Shown: positions 35,273-49,757, counted from the first letter of the stretch. The stretch is DNA of 64,000 nt from Lineus longissimus (GCF_910592395.1 NC_088310.1:21585501-21649500), one strand, 5' to 3'. Notes: generated by a model from the sequence alone, not told the origin. Translations and numbers: made by a program.

Positions 35273-38200
35273 TAAAGGAAAGTCTTTGCTATGGGAACAG
35301 TTTGGCTCTGGTCTTCTCTCATGTAAATCAGATGGCTTCAAAAAGGACAGTGTGGATCTGTAGAATGATCAATGGCAATAATGTAAATGGACATCAAACC
35401 AACCTCTTTTCTCTTAGTAATCCTGACCAATTGCCTGTCCAAGCGATTTATTGGACCTTATATCTGCCAGGTTAATCATGGCCATTAATTGGTCACATTA
35501 TTGTAAGCAAATGGAATATGTCCTACCTCTTCTTTGGTTGTTTAATGGTCAATAACCAAGCAGCCATCAATCACAATCTAACTTAGCACATTCATTTCCG
35601 CACAAACTGCCTCTGCAAACATTTGTAGCAAGTCTTAATGAATACTTTGGTCATTTATTGCACTCCTCTTCCGTGTTCATGCCAAAGCAATTGGAGGTGA
35701 GATTTTCACCAGCAAGATTTGCTTTTCTCAGTATTACTGGCTTTATGTTGAATGGCCCATACACTTATTTTTAGAAGGCCAGTTTTGTTGTATTGGACAG
35801 TTTTGCAGCCTTTAAAGACTTAAGGAAACTTGTAGCAAAACGTTTTAGTGGGAGTTTTGGATAACCGGCTAAAAACCTTAGGCAAGAATTGTATAAATCT
35901 GAACAGTTGTGAGTAGATGGTGGAACACTATGCAATTAAAAAATCCCTTTTTTCAAATGCAGTAGAGATCTTATTTCCCAAATATCTTGGAAATTGACCA
36001 TGGAATGTTTGGAAGTTTGAAACAAGGATTTTTAGTGCATTGACACAGGTCAAGGTACCTATTCTTTCTCACTAAATCTGGATTAGCCCTTGCTCATTTG
36101 CTCAAATTGACTAAAAATGCATCAGTATTGTCTCAAGGATTCTTATGAGCAGTAGTTTATCTAATCTCTCCACCCATCGAAGACAAAGTCCTCAAATGAC
36201 CATGCTAAATCATTCCTATCATCCAATTCATTTGAATTCCTCTCTCTCTAATTTTACCAAACGATTCTGAGTAATCCTTATGTTCATCTTGATGGCCTTT
36301 CCATGTCCATTACCCTGGTCATATCATCTTCTCGTTGGTGACCAGTTGCATAATCACCACCATGAATGGCCTCACTTGTGCCAATTACGTTCCTCACACG
36401 GCCAGTCAATGGCCGGCCACAGCCACAGCGCATCAATCTAAATTGACGCCCAAGATTTACTAGCACACAAATTACCGCTAAAGCCCCAGAGTCATCAATC
36501 CCAATGATCAAGATTTAGCGGCTATTTCTGAAGACCGTTAATGATCATTTTTTTATGGATGATGCACGGTTACTTAGTCTGTCCATTTCATTGATGGCCA
36601 AGAATGGCTATCACTGACCAAGTCATCAAGGGTGGGCTGTTACATCAGCTGTGATTGACATGGAACAATGGGATACTTATCATGGCGATCCATCGAGCTA
36701 ATTGATATCTTACACAGATGGATTTCCTGATGGACAATTAATTTGCACTACTATGGCCAATACTACGTTGCCTTTCGTCGCAGCTTGTTCAACGTTTGTT
36801 GAATTCGATCCGTTTTCCTTGCAAGTACCAAAGATGACCATAATAACGTGTAGTGAAAAAAAATGGACGCATATGAAAACTGTAGCTTGAAAGCATGAGG
36901 AGTGATTGCAATTTAACAAGTTCACGTTGTCTCGGGTCCATCGCAGGTCACAGCCACAAAACTTGCCTTTTTGCGCAGCACTTAAAGTCAAATGAAGCCT
37001 CCTCCAGCCATGACCAAGACAGCAAACATCCTCAACTATTGTATACTAATGACAAGTGAGTCATGTTTGTTGCTCTCAAAGTACAGCTTCCAAAGTTAAA
37101 TCCTTCACATTCTCTAAATCCCAGCATATTTGGTTTTCTAGGTAGAAAAACTCGACCAATGCATATTGCAGCAAACTTCAGTAAAGTTCCATTTGGTTGT
37201 CTTAACTTATTGATAAGGTCTAAATTGCTTGGCAGCTTCAAATAAAACCACTAAACTCCTAATTTTCATGTAATCTTGGTGTTTTCTCCGTAAATCCTCT
37301 GGCGGTCGGGAGATATCTGATATTGGCAGGTTGGATCACATGCCAAAGAGAAGCGACCTCATTGGTGATCGCCGAGCGCCATAATCTCTGTCATTGAGCC
37401 ACTCGATTCCTCGATTGACTCAAAGATGAACTTGATCGTAAAAAACAGCTTTCCACACAAAAAGTTAAAAGTCATCCTTTGGAATGAGGACTTTGAACAT
37501 CTGCAGAATGTTTGGGGAAATGAGCTATTTTGCTTTGTCGCCTTGTTGAGAATGAAGTGGGTTTTGGTCTGTTGTTAACAGGTGGTCATGATGGTTCAAA
37601 CTTCATTCATATCCGTGGGCTGATGGAGATTTTGAACTTTTTATGGCATATGGGAGCTCACCAAAACCGATTTTATGGGAAGCAACTGGTGTGTGTTAGA
37701 GTTGGAGAATTGGATAAAACTACCCAAATAATTCTGCTATTTTTTTCATCGATATCCAACAAACACCTGGCCTTGTTCTTTCTTCTATTTGCATTTGAAC
37801 TGCAGAGCATGTGATCTTCAACTTGGAAAAAATTAGTCTTCCGTTTACAACCTTTCTGAGGCTTCTGACTTTAGAATATAATTTATTGTAAAGAGAGAAT
37901 GAAGGTGTTTCAAACGGAAATCATCTCTGTCCTCTTTTTCATCATGCAAAGTTTATTGAATCTACGTCCAGATGGCAGTGTTAGATAACCACCCATTTCA
38001 AATCTATTTAAGATGAATATACGACAACGAAAGTTATCTTCCCTTAAGGGTTTAATTCTTTGAAATTCTGATATTGATAAAACTACCATCATCAGAAGAG
38101 ATGGACTAAGGTTATGATCAATTCAGTCCAGTTGAGTGCCCTCACCAGCTTGTAAAACCCTTGGATTTGCTAAATATTCGCAGAGATTTTCACATCGTTA

Positions 38201-41200
38201 CAGATTTTAAGATTTTAAGATTTGCCAGTGGTCATGTCATGGTTTGCAGGAGACTGCTCAATTTACTTAAGAGTATGCGGTCTTTTTTGTTAGCGATGGG
38301 AACCAGGCATAATGGAAATGGGAGCCTTGGCTTCAAAGTGATTAAAACTGTGCTCTCTTAGGAGATGATCAATAAAAAATCAAGGCATTCCGACCGCTGT
38401 TGTGATCAAATGGTGAATGTAATTTCACCGGCGCTGATTCGATGGTGCCCCCAGCGACCCCTTGATGTAATCAGGCATGTTCTTTTCCCTGGTCGCAGCA
38501 CTGATGGAGACCCTTGAGAGGCGAGGGCTCTGTGAAACATGAAATCGCAAATTATTCAATTGGTGTTTTCAGGGTCGGATTCTATTCTGGCTTGAAACTA
38601 GCCTCCAGTGTCCAAAAACTTTCCAGTTAACAGTAAAATCCTTTTTCATATGGTTGCTATAAGGGCCAACTCCACTTGCTCAAGGATACGGACATCCTGA
38701 TGACAGTTAGATGTTTCTGATGTTAATTTTTAAGGCAGTCATATAAGAGGGAGGTAAAACAACATGCATGTGCAGATCTTTGCTTACTGGCTATTTGTTT
38801 TTTTTCGGACAAACCTTAGCTGTCTTTGGCTATCAATATTCATCACACACAGCTCTCTGTATCATACCCAGTTGACGTCAATTACTGCAAGCCCATGAAC
38901 AGCATGTAAAAAATATGGCATGTAATTAGACAGACATGAGAAAGTGGAACATCTTCTTTCTTGTCACCGCTTTATGCTCCCCTCTCATGTCACTGTGCCA
39001 CTTGCACATAAAAGAGGTTCCTCGGCAGTGGTTCTCAGAACTTTATCCCTCCTACGGTGGTTTCCATGACAACCAAAGTATGCAGAGTGCATCCTGGGGC
39101 ATCAAGAAGATTTGCATTCCCGTCCGAGTTTAAATTAAAATGTAGTAAGTTTAAACCAGTTTAATTTTTTCGCCGGTGTGATCAGATGTGAGGGTAATTC
39201 ACATGTGAGGCTCATACAAATGGTGCATTCTCACTCTTCTGTTAGCATCAGCGTTGAGTGCTGAGGATCACCATCATTGGTACATTCTGTTGGGAGTTAA
39301 CCCAGGATGATTAGGTGCATGCACAAGAGCTTGACTAGAAACCACGATCTTGCATGACCTGCCTTACTTCGAGGTCATTTAAAATCATTGACCACTTGGC
39401 AGGTCAGCTGAAGCTTTAAAGCCTCATTAAGAACGGCGCCACCAAAAGTGGTGCAGCAAGCTGCTGTTGAAATCAGATTTTCCTCTTGAAATCATAGACG
39501 ATGTTTTCCTCTTATCAATCTGTCCCTAACAGCTTAGAAGGTGTGAATCTTTTCAACTTGCACTGATCCTTATAACTATTTTCATCTAAGACACAACCAG
39601 TTCCTTGCTGATGGTGGGTTAACACATCTTCCCGATGGATGTCAATTTCTTGAAAATTTTTATCCATTTATGTTGGATTTTTGCATTGAAATTTCATACA
39701 GCACAACTCCATTATCTTTTTTTCCCTTAATGCTACCAAGGATCATTTTCTGCTTGATGCAAAGAAGAGAGCGTGTTAGAGGTCTTGGTGATGGTATGAC
39801 ATCATTGTGGAGAAAAGTCAGAGCCTGAAAGATTCTTTACTGCTGCCCTTGTTAACCCTTACATGTACGTTTGTTGTGGTCTGTCTTTAAGTGACTAATA
39901 TGCACAGTTTGGTTTGAATTTGATAACAGTTTCCTCAGATAAACGTGAATAGCACTCTTGCTTGAAAACGATTTTTAAGCTTTTGAAAACCATATAAGGC
40001 TTAAAACCTTTTGAGGGGTACATAATTTGTGTTGGTCGAAAAACCTTTTCCAAAAGCCAAAAAACCTAAACCTTTATTTCTAAGAGTGCAAGTTAGCAAC
40101 ACTTATCCTGGGTTTTCAAAAAATTTACATCATCACTATCAGTCCATCCATCCTCCGATCTCTGATGACATCGCAAATACTGTACATCTCTTGTACCCAG
40201 TTCAAATATTTGTCTTCATGGTAACACTGGCCAGTGAAGTACCCGACACACTTTCTGCTAAAAATCCTTTAAACTGTGTCTACACCATCGCCTCGTCTGT
40301 ATTTTACTCGATGGGAGATCTACTTCACTCGTTGAGTCGTCCCATCCAAGCTCTTTCTTAAACAGAAATTATCGGCTCTTGGATCAAATTTCCACTACTA
40401 CTGTCAGAGCGTTTACTATGAAATACTATGATTTGGTATTTGTAGTATGTAATCTGTCAACAATTTAATTCAAACTCTCAAAAGACAGCCGATAAAGTGT
40501 TATATACAGTCTTGCTGATAAATCTTCCCCGCTCAGTTATTTTTCAATGGATCACAAGTTCACGGCATAAAGAGCCTCGCTCTCAAATCCGGCAACTAAA
40601 CATGAATTCTGTGCGCATTGTGCAAAAATAGCCATGTTGGCTTCGATTCAAATTTACACAGCCATAAAAAGTGTATTCTAGTAGGTTGTAGCTTGCGCAC
40701 GACTATCCATCTTCATGCACTCTTTGGAGGCTCCGTACACTGGAGACCGATTCCTCCGTACCAGTGCGCCGCTGCTAATTACGCCATCGATCGATCCATG
40801 ATGTCATTGCTGAGGGCATTGGGCAAAAAACTGGACATTTTGAATAAATTTCAATACTATTCGAATATATTACATCAATGTATCCCGTGCTGTGCTGCCA
40901 CCTATTTTTGACTGGACCGTGATCGCATTTGGTGCACTGTGTGTAAGTATTACAACCTTGTTACTGCCAAAACAATCTTTTCTATCTTATTGGCAAGTAT
41001 TGGTTAAGAGGTGTAAGTACAAGTAGGTTTAGTCGCCCAGCAGTGAAGTGTCAATCTATCTCACCATGGAGTCATTGCTTGATACATATGTTATTGATAC
41101 TCGAGCTATCAGTGTGATTTTAATGACATCATTTTGCAACAAGATGGGTTATTTTTGCAAGGGCGAGTTTTCTGGGGGAATTGAATCGAATTGTAATTGG

Positions 41201-41729
41201 AGACTGGTTGAGTTTTTTTGCTAGGGCGAGTTTGGTGAGGGAATTGAATCAGTTTATATCCGCAGGCATGACTATCACCTATCTTAATTTTCTTAGGAGA
41301 TATGTATTGATGGGTGCTATCATGGGTAGGTGTGGGAATTGATGCGTTAAGGCTGAAATTTTAAATGATCTAATGACAGAGCCGAGCATTTGTTTGCGTC
41401 TTGGTTTCTTTCTTAGCCAAGGCTGCGGGCATCTGGCACAAATATGGTTTTCTTGATTACAAGGCTATTGGTTATTGGAATTCTAAATACTCTCCGCTAC
41501 CGTATTTGTTGTCACAATTTTTTTAATGATTTTCAATTTTTCGTTGAATCTTACAATTTGTCAAGACTGGTAGTCACCAAGAACTTTTACATCTGCTGAT
41601 GTAACATGGGAAGTTTCCTGGTTATTACTTTAATTAAATACACAGTGTCACAATTAGTTAAACTGAAATTGCTCATCACACACACTGTTGCCCAAACCGA
41701 CATTGCTGGCTTGGGCTCTGTTAGAGCTG

Positions 41730-42175
41730 GGTAACATGACATTGCTAGTTTACACTGGGTCACTCTTCTATATTGTGTCACTATTTGTCAGCCTGACATT
41801 GCTGTCTTACCTGATGTCACAACTGGTTGACCTGACTTTGCTGTGTTACCTGATGTCACAACTGTTCTACCTGGCATTGCTGTGTTACCTTATGTCACAA
41901 CTGGTTGACCGGACTTTGCTGTGTTACCTGATGTCACAACTGTTCTACCTGGCATTGCCGTGTTACCTTATGTCACAACTGTTCAACCTGGCATTGCTGC
42001 CTGATGTCACAACTGGCCTGACATTGCTGTGTTACCCGATGTCACAACTGGTTGACCTGACATTGCTGTGTTACCTGATGTCACAACTGGTTGACCTGAC
42101 TTTGCTGTGTTACCTGGTGTCACAACTGTTCAACTTGGCATTGCTGCCTGATGTCACTCCTGGTTAACCAGGCAT
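41730..42175. repeat. 39 bp minisatellite
   Basis: About ten imperfect copies of GACTTTGCTGTGTTACCTGA followed by TGTCACAACTGGTTGACCT. Some units are shortened by loss of TGTGTTAC. Because 39 is divisible by 3, the array leaves a long frame open, but this looks like a by-product rather than a gene. Confidence 0.92.
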
Positions 42176-43189
42176 TACTGCCTTGTAGTGTCTTAAATTC
42201 AACGCTCTCATTAAACCTGTGAGTGCAAGGCAATGAATGCATTTGGTACCACAACATGTTTGGAATCGATATTTATTTCACTTAGCATTTAATCATTTTA
42301 ATGTTAGTCATTTCTGTTGCATAGTCTGACCACTGCGGCTCCTTAACGACTATGAGTCATTTTAATCCTATAAAACCTTATCTGTGATATATTTTATGGT
42401 CATGACTATGTAATATAGAAGATTAGGTCATTAAAGTGATACTTCAATTTGTGCGTAGATAACATTGGTGGTGTTTCAGAGAACCAAGATGCAAACACAG
42501 ATACTCTCATTATCATGAGTTTGGACATGCGGCAGTTTATTTCATCTAATTGGGATTGATGAGACTTTTTATGTAGTTTTCAAAAAGTTTGGACTTTGCA
42601 TAGGCACCCTTTTTTAAGTGGGATTGAGGATGAGCAGTGGAGTTGCATTGGGATTCTGCCAGAATCGGGATAGCTCAATGCAGTTTATGGTGTTGTACAC
42701 AAATGTTGATGAATTTTTTTGTATTGAATGAAAAAACGGCTTTGCTCGAAGTTCTGTTCATCTGTACCATAATCTGCAAATTTCCTATTCCTATTTCCCA
42801 CGTTTGTGTTCTGCGCTGTTATGTCTTATCTTGACAGTTTTCTGACCCATGGATCATTGACCAGACAACTAAAAAGGATGATGCGTATTTGAACTAACCT
42901 CACTCCTGATAAACTACAATTTAAAATGAAGCACACTTTTTTCTTAGGTGCTTATATTTTAAATCTTGTGTTCATCATGGCGCCTGACACTTTCTTCATC
43001 TGCATGGATCACTAGTCTGACATTATCTAATGATCCTAGTTTATCATGGCAAAGGTTGACGGTCGTGGCACGACCAGGATGGAAATATTTGCGACTATGA
43101 CTCTGCGGAGGTTGCCCTGATGACATTACAGTTTCAGTAGATTTGATGAATCAGTAAGTTAGATTTTCCATACTTGAGAAAGGGTACTC

Positions 43190-43770
43190 TCTTAAACGGG
43201 ACTGCCTTGAACCCAACGTTAAATGGTTTCATTTACTCAACCAGACGTGACTCTACCCCAACTTATGTTACTCGTACCCATCTTTCTTGAACCATGCTGA
43301 GTTGGCACCTGTCTTACTTAAACCCAACCTAAATTGGTTCGTGTCTCACTCACCCTTACTGCCTTTAACCCAACCTGATTTGGTACCCACCTTCCTTGAA
43401 CACAACCTAAGTTGAAACCCGATAGCCTTGAATCCAACCTAAGTTGATTCACTTCACACTTATCATTACTGCCAGGAACACACTGAAGCTGGTGCATCTG
43501 TATCAACCAGACTGACTTGAAACCAACCTGGCACTGGATTGCATTGAATCCAACCTAAGTTGGTTCATCTCACAACCGTCATTACTGGGAGGAACACACA
43601 GAAGTTGGTTTATTTCCCATGCATTAAATCACAGCTTTTATCCCAATCCAACCTAAGTTGGGAACCTGATTGCCTTCTACCCAACCTTTTAGGTTGGTTC
43701 ATTACTGCCAGGAACACAAGGAAGTTGGTTTATCTCTCACTCAACCAGACTGCCCAACCAAACCATACAT
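43190..43770. repeat. Degenerate array built on CCAACCTAAGTTGG
   Basis: The 14 bp core, with CCAAC/GTTGG arms, recurs in more or less altered form at about 43215, 43325, 43369, 43401, 43431, 43550 and 43647. It is mixed with a second motif, CATTACTG(C/G)(C/G)AGGAACACA, at 43465, 43578 and 43702. Confidence 0.85.
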
Positions 43771-46027
43771 GTTTGCTCTCATACAACAATACCACCTTCC
43801 TTGCAAATGGATAATTTAAACGTGCTGTAACAAAGTTGTTTTTTAAATTTTTATTGTAAGTCTTCTGAGCATAGTTGCGTAAATTTGGCACGACATCTGA
43901 GTAAAGCACCTCAACGTGTGATCACATGTTTTTGAAACCACCCGAGATAGCCGGTTAATTATCCTCTTGCACTTTAACATCCAAGGTGTGGGTTGGAATA
44001 GGAAAGAAGAAATTATAGTCGAACTCCCTCCTGGTTATTCGAGGTCTTCAGATGACCTGATCATATTTATTGAGATGCTGCAATCGTGACAAGATAGCCG
44101 CAGGATTACAAAGAGATTATTATTTCATGTTGAAACTTGATTGCTTTTGGTTTTTTAACCGGGTGAACTTTGTTCATCACATGTATCAGGAGATTGAGGT
44201 GGTTGGTTGGAAAACGCAATGCGGTGTCTGTGGTTGACTTCTGAACTTTTGATGCAATAGCTAGATGTATGTGATGTCAGTCAGAGAAATTGTCAAATTG
44301 TGGAACTGTCATAACAGAGGTAAGGGTAAAGGCAGGGTAATTGGCAGGAGAAAGGTTTGCCAGATTAAGTTACAGTAAGTCGCCAATAGGGTCTCTCTTA
44401 TCTTACAGCACATCAAAACTATTCATTCTTGTGTGAGGAAAATAATTTTTGGTGGATCTAAAACAACCCAGGTATCTAACTGTGCCTACTAGTCACATGA
44501 AGACTACTAATTTGATCCCCTCGCTTCGGTCTCCCTCAAATCGAGGTTCTTTCCTGACCTCACACTGCCTCACGATTCCTCAGAATCTGCCATGTTTGGC
44601 AGTCAGAATAGGATGACTGGCAATGCAACGGAGATGGAACTGTTGCGTCATGACTTTGAAACGTCATCACCTTAGTGTTGACCCTGTGTTGAAATTTTGA
44701 AGACCAAGATTGCGGCGGTTTAATGTGACAGCATATGTCACATGACACAGTCTTTCCCTATAAGTCACATGGGGCATATTCTAAGCGTACCATTTGTCAT
44801 GACAAATTTGGGCGGGATGATAGAATTTCAAGAAGGAACTACAGCTTCATCTGAGATATTGATCTGCATTCTTGAGGTCAGGGCCAAAAGGGCTGTTGTG
44901 TTGTGTTCTTTGGAATTATAATCAGGAAATGCCAATACCCATGTGGTTGTTTCCTTTCATTAAACACATTCAAAGAATAACATATCAATCAACGGAATGA
45001 AATTTATAAAAAAAGGAAGTTTCAGTCAAAACAAAACGCTGATGGAGTCACAGTTATAAATTGCCATGCCCATACATGTAAGTTTCATTATTGTAATTGT
45101 TGACTCAGGAGTGAAAAAAGGGAAATTGAAGCACATTGGTGTGTCAAAATAAATTTTTCTCAAATGTTGGTTTTTTGTTTGTTCAAGAAACTTAATTGTA
45201 AATTACAAAAGAGAAAATATCTCTGTTCATTTCATGTTGATCAAAGTTAAAAATTGGTCGATGTCGAAATGGATAGTTGTGAGTTAAATAGTCTTGTGTA
45301 ATGCCTTCAAGGTGTCTGTATCTGACATGCAAACCATGAATTACGATTTTACTAAAACAGTTAACACCTGGCGTGACTCGGTCATATACCATCAACTATT
45401 CCTGAGATTCTGACATAATGATTTCTGTAACTTTTTCCTTTTTCATGAATTAAAGTTTCTTTTGATCAGTTTTACTACAACATAGTGACCACCTGCTGTG
45501 TCTTAGAGCCATTATACCATCAAGACTACATGTAACTGGCACATTCTAACGGAATGACTACCGTAACCTTACAGTTTTCTGAAATTTATTATTTCTTCGT
45601 TGCTGATGTTTTATTTATGGATATGAAATGAAATTTGATGTTACGTAAAATATTGGCCACTTGGCTCATTCATGTCGCGGTTGAAATACGTTCTGTTTTT
45701 CTACTAGGTTACCTCTGGTGAAATCATTATAATTTGACTATATTATACACTTGTATGTAGTGTCTAGGGATGTTTGTTGCTGTTGTAGACCTAATAAAAA
45801 TTGTGCAATTTTTAAAGGAGCATTCAACCAGTATTGATATTGATATTGACATTACATGATACCAAAATGATGGCAACTATTGTGAGCAGGTGGCTTGCTT
45901 GATGTTCACATCTCTGAATTCTTTGAGGAGACGTAGGAGAATTAAAGTTTTCTGTATGCTCCGTCTGTTTGAGTCAGGTGTGACAGTGCCATAAAACATC
46001 ATACATGGCCTATAAAGATGTTTACCA

Positions 46028-46044
46028 CCCCCCCCCCCCCCCCC
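46028..46044 (+). repeat. Poly(C) tract, 17 bp
   Basis: Uninterrupted C17. Confidence 0.95.
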
Positions 46045-46854
46045 AGGTTGTGGCCCTCTGTCAATTACATATCACGTTCCTGAGGTCATACATGGTAGCA
46101 GCTTTAAAGGTTAGCAGCATTTATCTGAAGAACCATTTTAGTATAAATCTTCTGTTTGATGAGGCTGGCAGCCAAAGGATGTGGTGACGTGTTGTGATGT
46201 AACAGCTATACCCCACCCATCCTACATCTCAATCGATGTGTATATAGCAGTCCTGATGACCCTGAAGATAACACAAGGGATAAATGTCCAGTGAAGATAA
46301 AGGCTACTTTGCATAATTAAATATTTAAATGAATCACTCATCTGGCGAGTGATTACGCCACATTGCCGGAGCAGTCCCTTTTCACACCAATCAATGCCAA
46401 TTACACTGGGAATGACCTGCCTCTGAACCTGTCCCAAACTTCACAACAGATGACAACTGCAATGAGAAATTCTTTATAATGCCCACCCATGCTTTCTTTG
46501 TCGCCATTGAAATTTTTTAATCCACTGGCTAATTTAAGCGGCTTTCATGTCCAGCTTAGCCAAAAGACACGTAATTGCAATGAAGCGAATGGTGAAATTT
46601 AATAATCATACTCTGCCAAATGGTTGGTTATACAAGACATGCTTATGGCCGTGCATTTCAGCTTAGGCATCTGGTATTGTAAGTGATGGTGCCAGAAGGC
46701 CATCTCAAATTAACCAGTGATATCTGAAAAATCATTTGTTTTGAATGGGGATTAAAGGTTTCAAGGACAGGCAGTCCTGAAAGAAAGATCTGTTGTCTCG
46801 AGCAAGCCACTTAACTTGAAATGGTCAATTATAAGTTTCACTTAGTTCATGACA

Positions 46855-47065
46855 TCTCCCAAAGCATCTATACAATCTTGTACTTCTCTAATGCAGTTTC
46901 ATGTAACATGTTTTTGGTGTACTGTACATCTCAATAACCAGTTTCACCTGACATTTATACAGTCTCATACTTCTCAGCAGCAGTTTCATATAACATTAAT
47001 ACATTCTTGTAGCTCTCAACAGCAGTTTTACCTAACATTTATGCATTCTTGTACTTCTCAACAAA
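46855..47065. repeat. 42 bp minisatellite
   Basis: Four to five imperfect units of the form CAGTTTCACCTAACATTTAT followed by ACATTCTTGTACTTCTCAAC. The best-matched pair spans 46938-47022. Confidence 0.88.
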
Positions 47066-47477
47066 TGATCTGTAACCTTGATTCATTCCTGAACCAGCCT
47101 ACATGTCTTGAGGCCAAAGTGGTGGACAAAGTGACAAGATATTCTGTCGTGAAAATCCTTAAAGAAAACAGCACTTATGGATATAATCCTCTCTTCAAGA
47201 CGGACATGTAATGTTCTTTCTCAAGGCTAGTGAATTATCCATGATTAAGTTTTCGTTCAGACACCTCACTTTGGGGCAAAATGAATCATGCCTCGGTCAT
47301 TAAAACCAATGGACATGCGTCTCATCCCGGTGAAAAAGTCACACCGAGCCATCAAGAATAGATTGGCATTATGACCAGGGGCAAATTTTTTAGGTTCCCT
47401 CTGTTAAGTGGTGACAATGACCAGGCTGGAAGCAGACTAGTTCTCCAAATGAACGTGTGAAGATGTTGTGCCAAGGT

Positions 47478-47493
47478 GGGGGGGGGGGGGGGG
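47478..47493 (+). repeat. Poly(G) tract, 16 bp
   Basis: Uninterrupted G16. Confidence 0.95.
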
Positions 47494-48488
47494 TTCTAAC
47501 TTGCAACCCTTGAATTGAGAGTCGGACCACGCTCTCAATAAAATTCTAAAGTATGTTGCGAAAAATTCCCCCTCCATGTCCTGTACCAAGTCAGTGTTTG
47601 TGTTTGGGGACAGTTATATGGTCATCTCATTAAACGAGAAGGTCATAAATCATTAACCAGACATGGATTATGGCAACCCTTTTGTGGTGGCCATTCTCCC
47701 GCCTTTCCATGATTGATTAAAAACACATAAAGGGGATATTTTCTAAAAACTGGGCTTTATCCTCTTCGTGAATTACATTGATATGACCGTATCATGCTCT
47801 CAAAAGTCATTAAAGACCACAAAGATTAAAATTTAAAATGGACACAGGCCATCTCTGTTGGGTTTTAATGTGATAAGCCATAAAACTGGCCATTGCGCCT
47901 TGTCCTTCTCGTGGATTGAATTTTAAGTGCCCTCTCAGGCCTTGCTTCATTCACAATAAAATGTAAAATTTTGGGCTAAGCTTACATGGTAGGGCACTTT
48001 TCATTTGAGCTCCTGGTTCTGCGTCCTGGATACCGCTCCCATGCTATGCACAAATTGCTAGGTTTGATAAACAATGATTAGAATTTCCCAAAAAAAGGAT
48101 TTCTCATTGGTTTTAAACATTAAGATGACAGTGGTGCATTCAACTCTGACTAATGGCCAATAGCTCACTCTACAACTGGTGTTACTTCAACCATTTGGCA
48201 GGAAAATCATCTGAAATATGGAACCAAACTCACAATACATCATGATTATTTTTGTCAAAGCTGCTGCCTGATGACAGCAGGACAAAATGAAATGTCCATG
48301 CTTTAAATAATGGTCTCTATCTTAGTTTTGATGGCCATTTTGAGGACTTTAATGGTTTGAATTTCTTGAATTTAGTTTTCAGGCAGGTGAAATGGTTTGC
48401 ATCTGTCCAAGGCAATTGCGTGAGGTAAGATGCTGGGCAATAAAATTTCTCGAGTTGCCAAGTGTTGTTTCACTAAACAAATGTGTAT

Positions 48489-48560
48489 GGCTGATGGGAT
48501 TAGAACCCACTACTTCTCAGTCATGGGGCTGATGCGTTTCCATTGCATTTACTCTGCCCC
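48489..48560 (-). pseudogene. Decayed tRNA-Met-like sequence (pseudogene or SINE head)
   Basis: On the minus strand, TGGGTTCTAATCCCA forms a T arm with a 7-nt loop and resembles the B box. Upstream, TCAGCCCCATGACTGA resembles an elongator tRNA-Met anticodon arm (CAT) with one base lost, and GCAATGGAAACGCAT resembles a decayed D arm. The acceptor stem does not pair. I infer a dead tRNA copy or tRNA-derived SINE rather than a working gene. Confidence 0.5.
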
Positions 48561-48944
48561 AAATGGGTGCAATCTTTTAAAAACAACTGTGACTGTTGCG
48601 AAACTCCCTTCAGTCTACTATATCCTAAAAGTTTTTTTGATGAAAAAGTCTTTCATCTTGTTTTCTGATACTGTCCCTGATACACTACTCCAGCCTTAGC
48701 CGCTTGATGGAAAATTCTCTAAGACACATTTTTTGCTGGTGCCATGCATGAATGGTTGTCATCAAATTTGATCTCATTCCTCAAGTTACTTAATCAAAGT
48801 TAACACCTTATCTTCAAGATAATACAAAAAGTCATTCATGGTTTGTTCATGTCATCTCAACTTCTATCTAGGGATTATAATGGTATCACATTTTAAGGAG
48901 CGTACGTTTTCTTAAATAAATGAAAAAGGTGAAAAAACGGACAG

Positions 48945-49105
48945 ATGTTGTGAAAAACTTGATGTTCGATGTGAATGGGTTGAGACCCATGACAAATAAC
49001 GTCACCTTCAGTAAATGGAAAAAAAAGGCGAAACACGAATTCTGAAAATTTGTTGCTCAATGTGGGTTGAGACCTGTGACAAATTTGACATTTTCTGCCT
49101 TGTGA
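48945..49105. repeat. Two-copy diverged tandem duplication (~87 bp)
   Basis: (G)GGTTGAGACC(C/T)(A/G)TGACAAAT occurs near 48978 and 49064. Both are preceded by TT(G)(A/C)T(G/C)(T/A)ATGTG-like sequence. Confidence 0.65.
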
Positions 49106-49723
49106 TATTATTTGACAGAACATTGTGTTTTTTGCACATTCTGTGCGACTCTATAGCCGTAATGTGATTGACTGTTTTTCTGTGGTTTGAGAGGTTAATA
49201 ACATAGCCTACAGAGTTTTGACAGGATTTGAAATGGATTGTGACTTCAGGGACCTAATGCGTAGAATTTAGAGACCAAGCCATGATGGAGAGTGCCATTT
49301 CTATTAGTTTTCTGCCCCAGTATTTTTTATGTGTGATTTATGGTGTAATAACTTGGTGGGAACGGATGAACAAATGAGCGAAGTCAGGGGTGGAATGCTA
49401 ACACTTTAGACTGAATCATGATAGGACCCAGTTTGCTGCTTTCAACATGTCTGTGTATCAAGTGCCCCACAAATGAAATTTGCAACAATGCTTGCATGCA
49501 ACAAGAATTGTTCATTTGCTTTGGTTATAGCGCAAGAAATTTCTAAGTCGAAATATTTTTTTCACTTGTTTTTTTCTGCTCAAACCAGTAACCTTTGAAG
49601 TACCTGACGAAAACTATTTCAATTTGCAGACACAGAAAGCAGGACCAGGGTATTCACCTCAACAATTCTCAAAGGAATCGATTTCCAAAACTGGATGACC
49701 AGAACTGACCTTATCGGTGACCC

Positions 49724-49757
49724 AGACATATGAATACTTTGAGATATTCATATGTCT
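49724..49757. repeat. Perfect 13 bp inverted repeat (hairpin, 8-nt loop)
   Basis: AGACATATGAATA and TATTCATATGTCT flank CTTTGAGA. About 75 bp downstream, GGGGTTCCACTGTA (49830) resembles the inverted end of a Tc1/pogo-type element, so the hairpin may be internal to a decayed transposon. Confidence 0.8.

Noticed and set aside
41688-42167. 159-codon plus-strand frame encoding a 13-residue leucine-rich repeat
   Set aside because: The frame stays open because the 39 bp minisatellite unit is a multiple of three. Units are degenerate, and there is no sign of a protein family or splice context.
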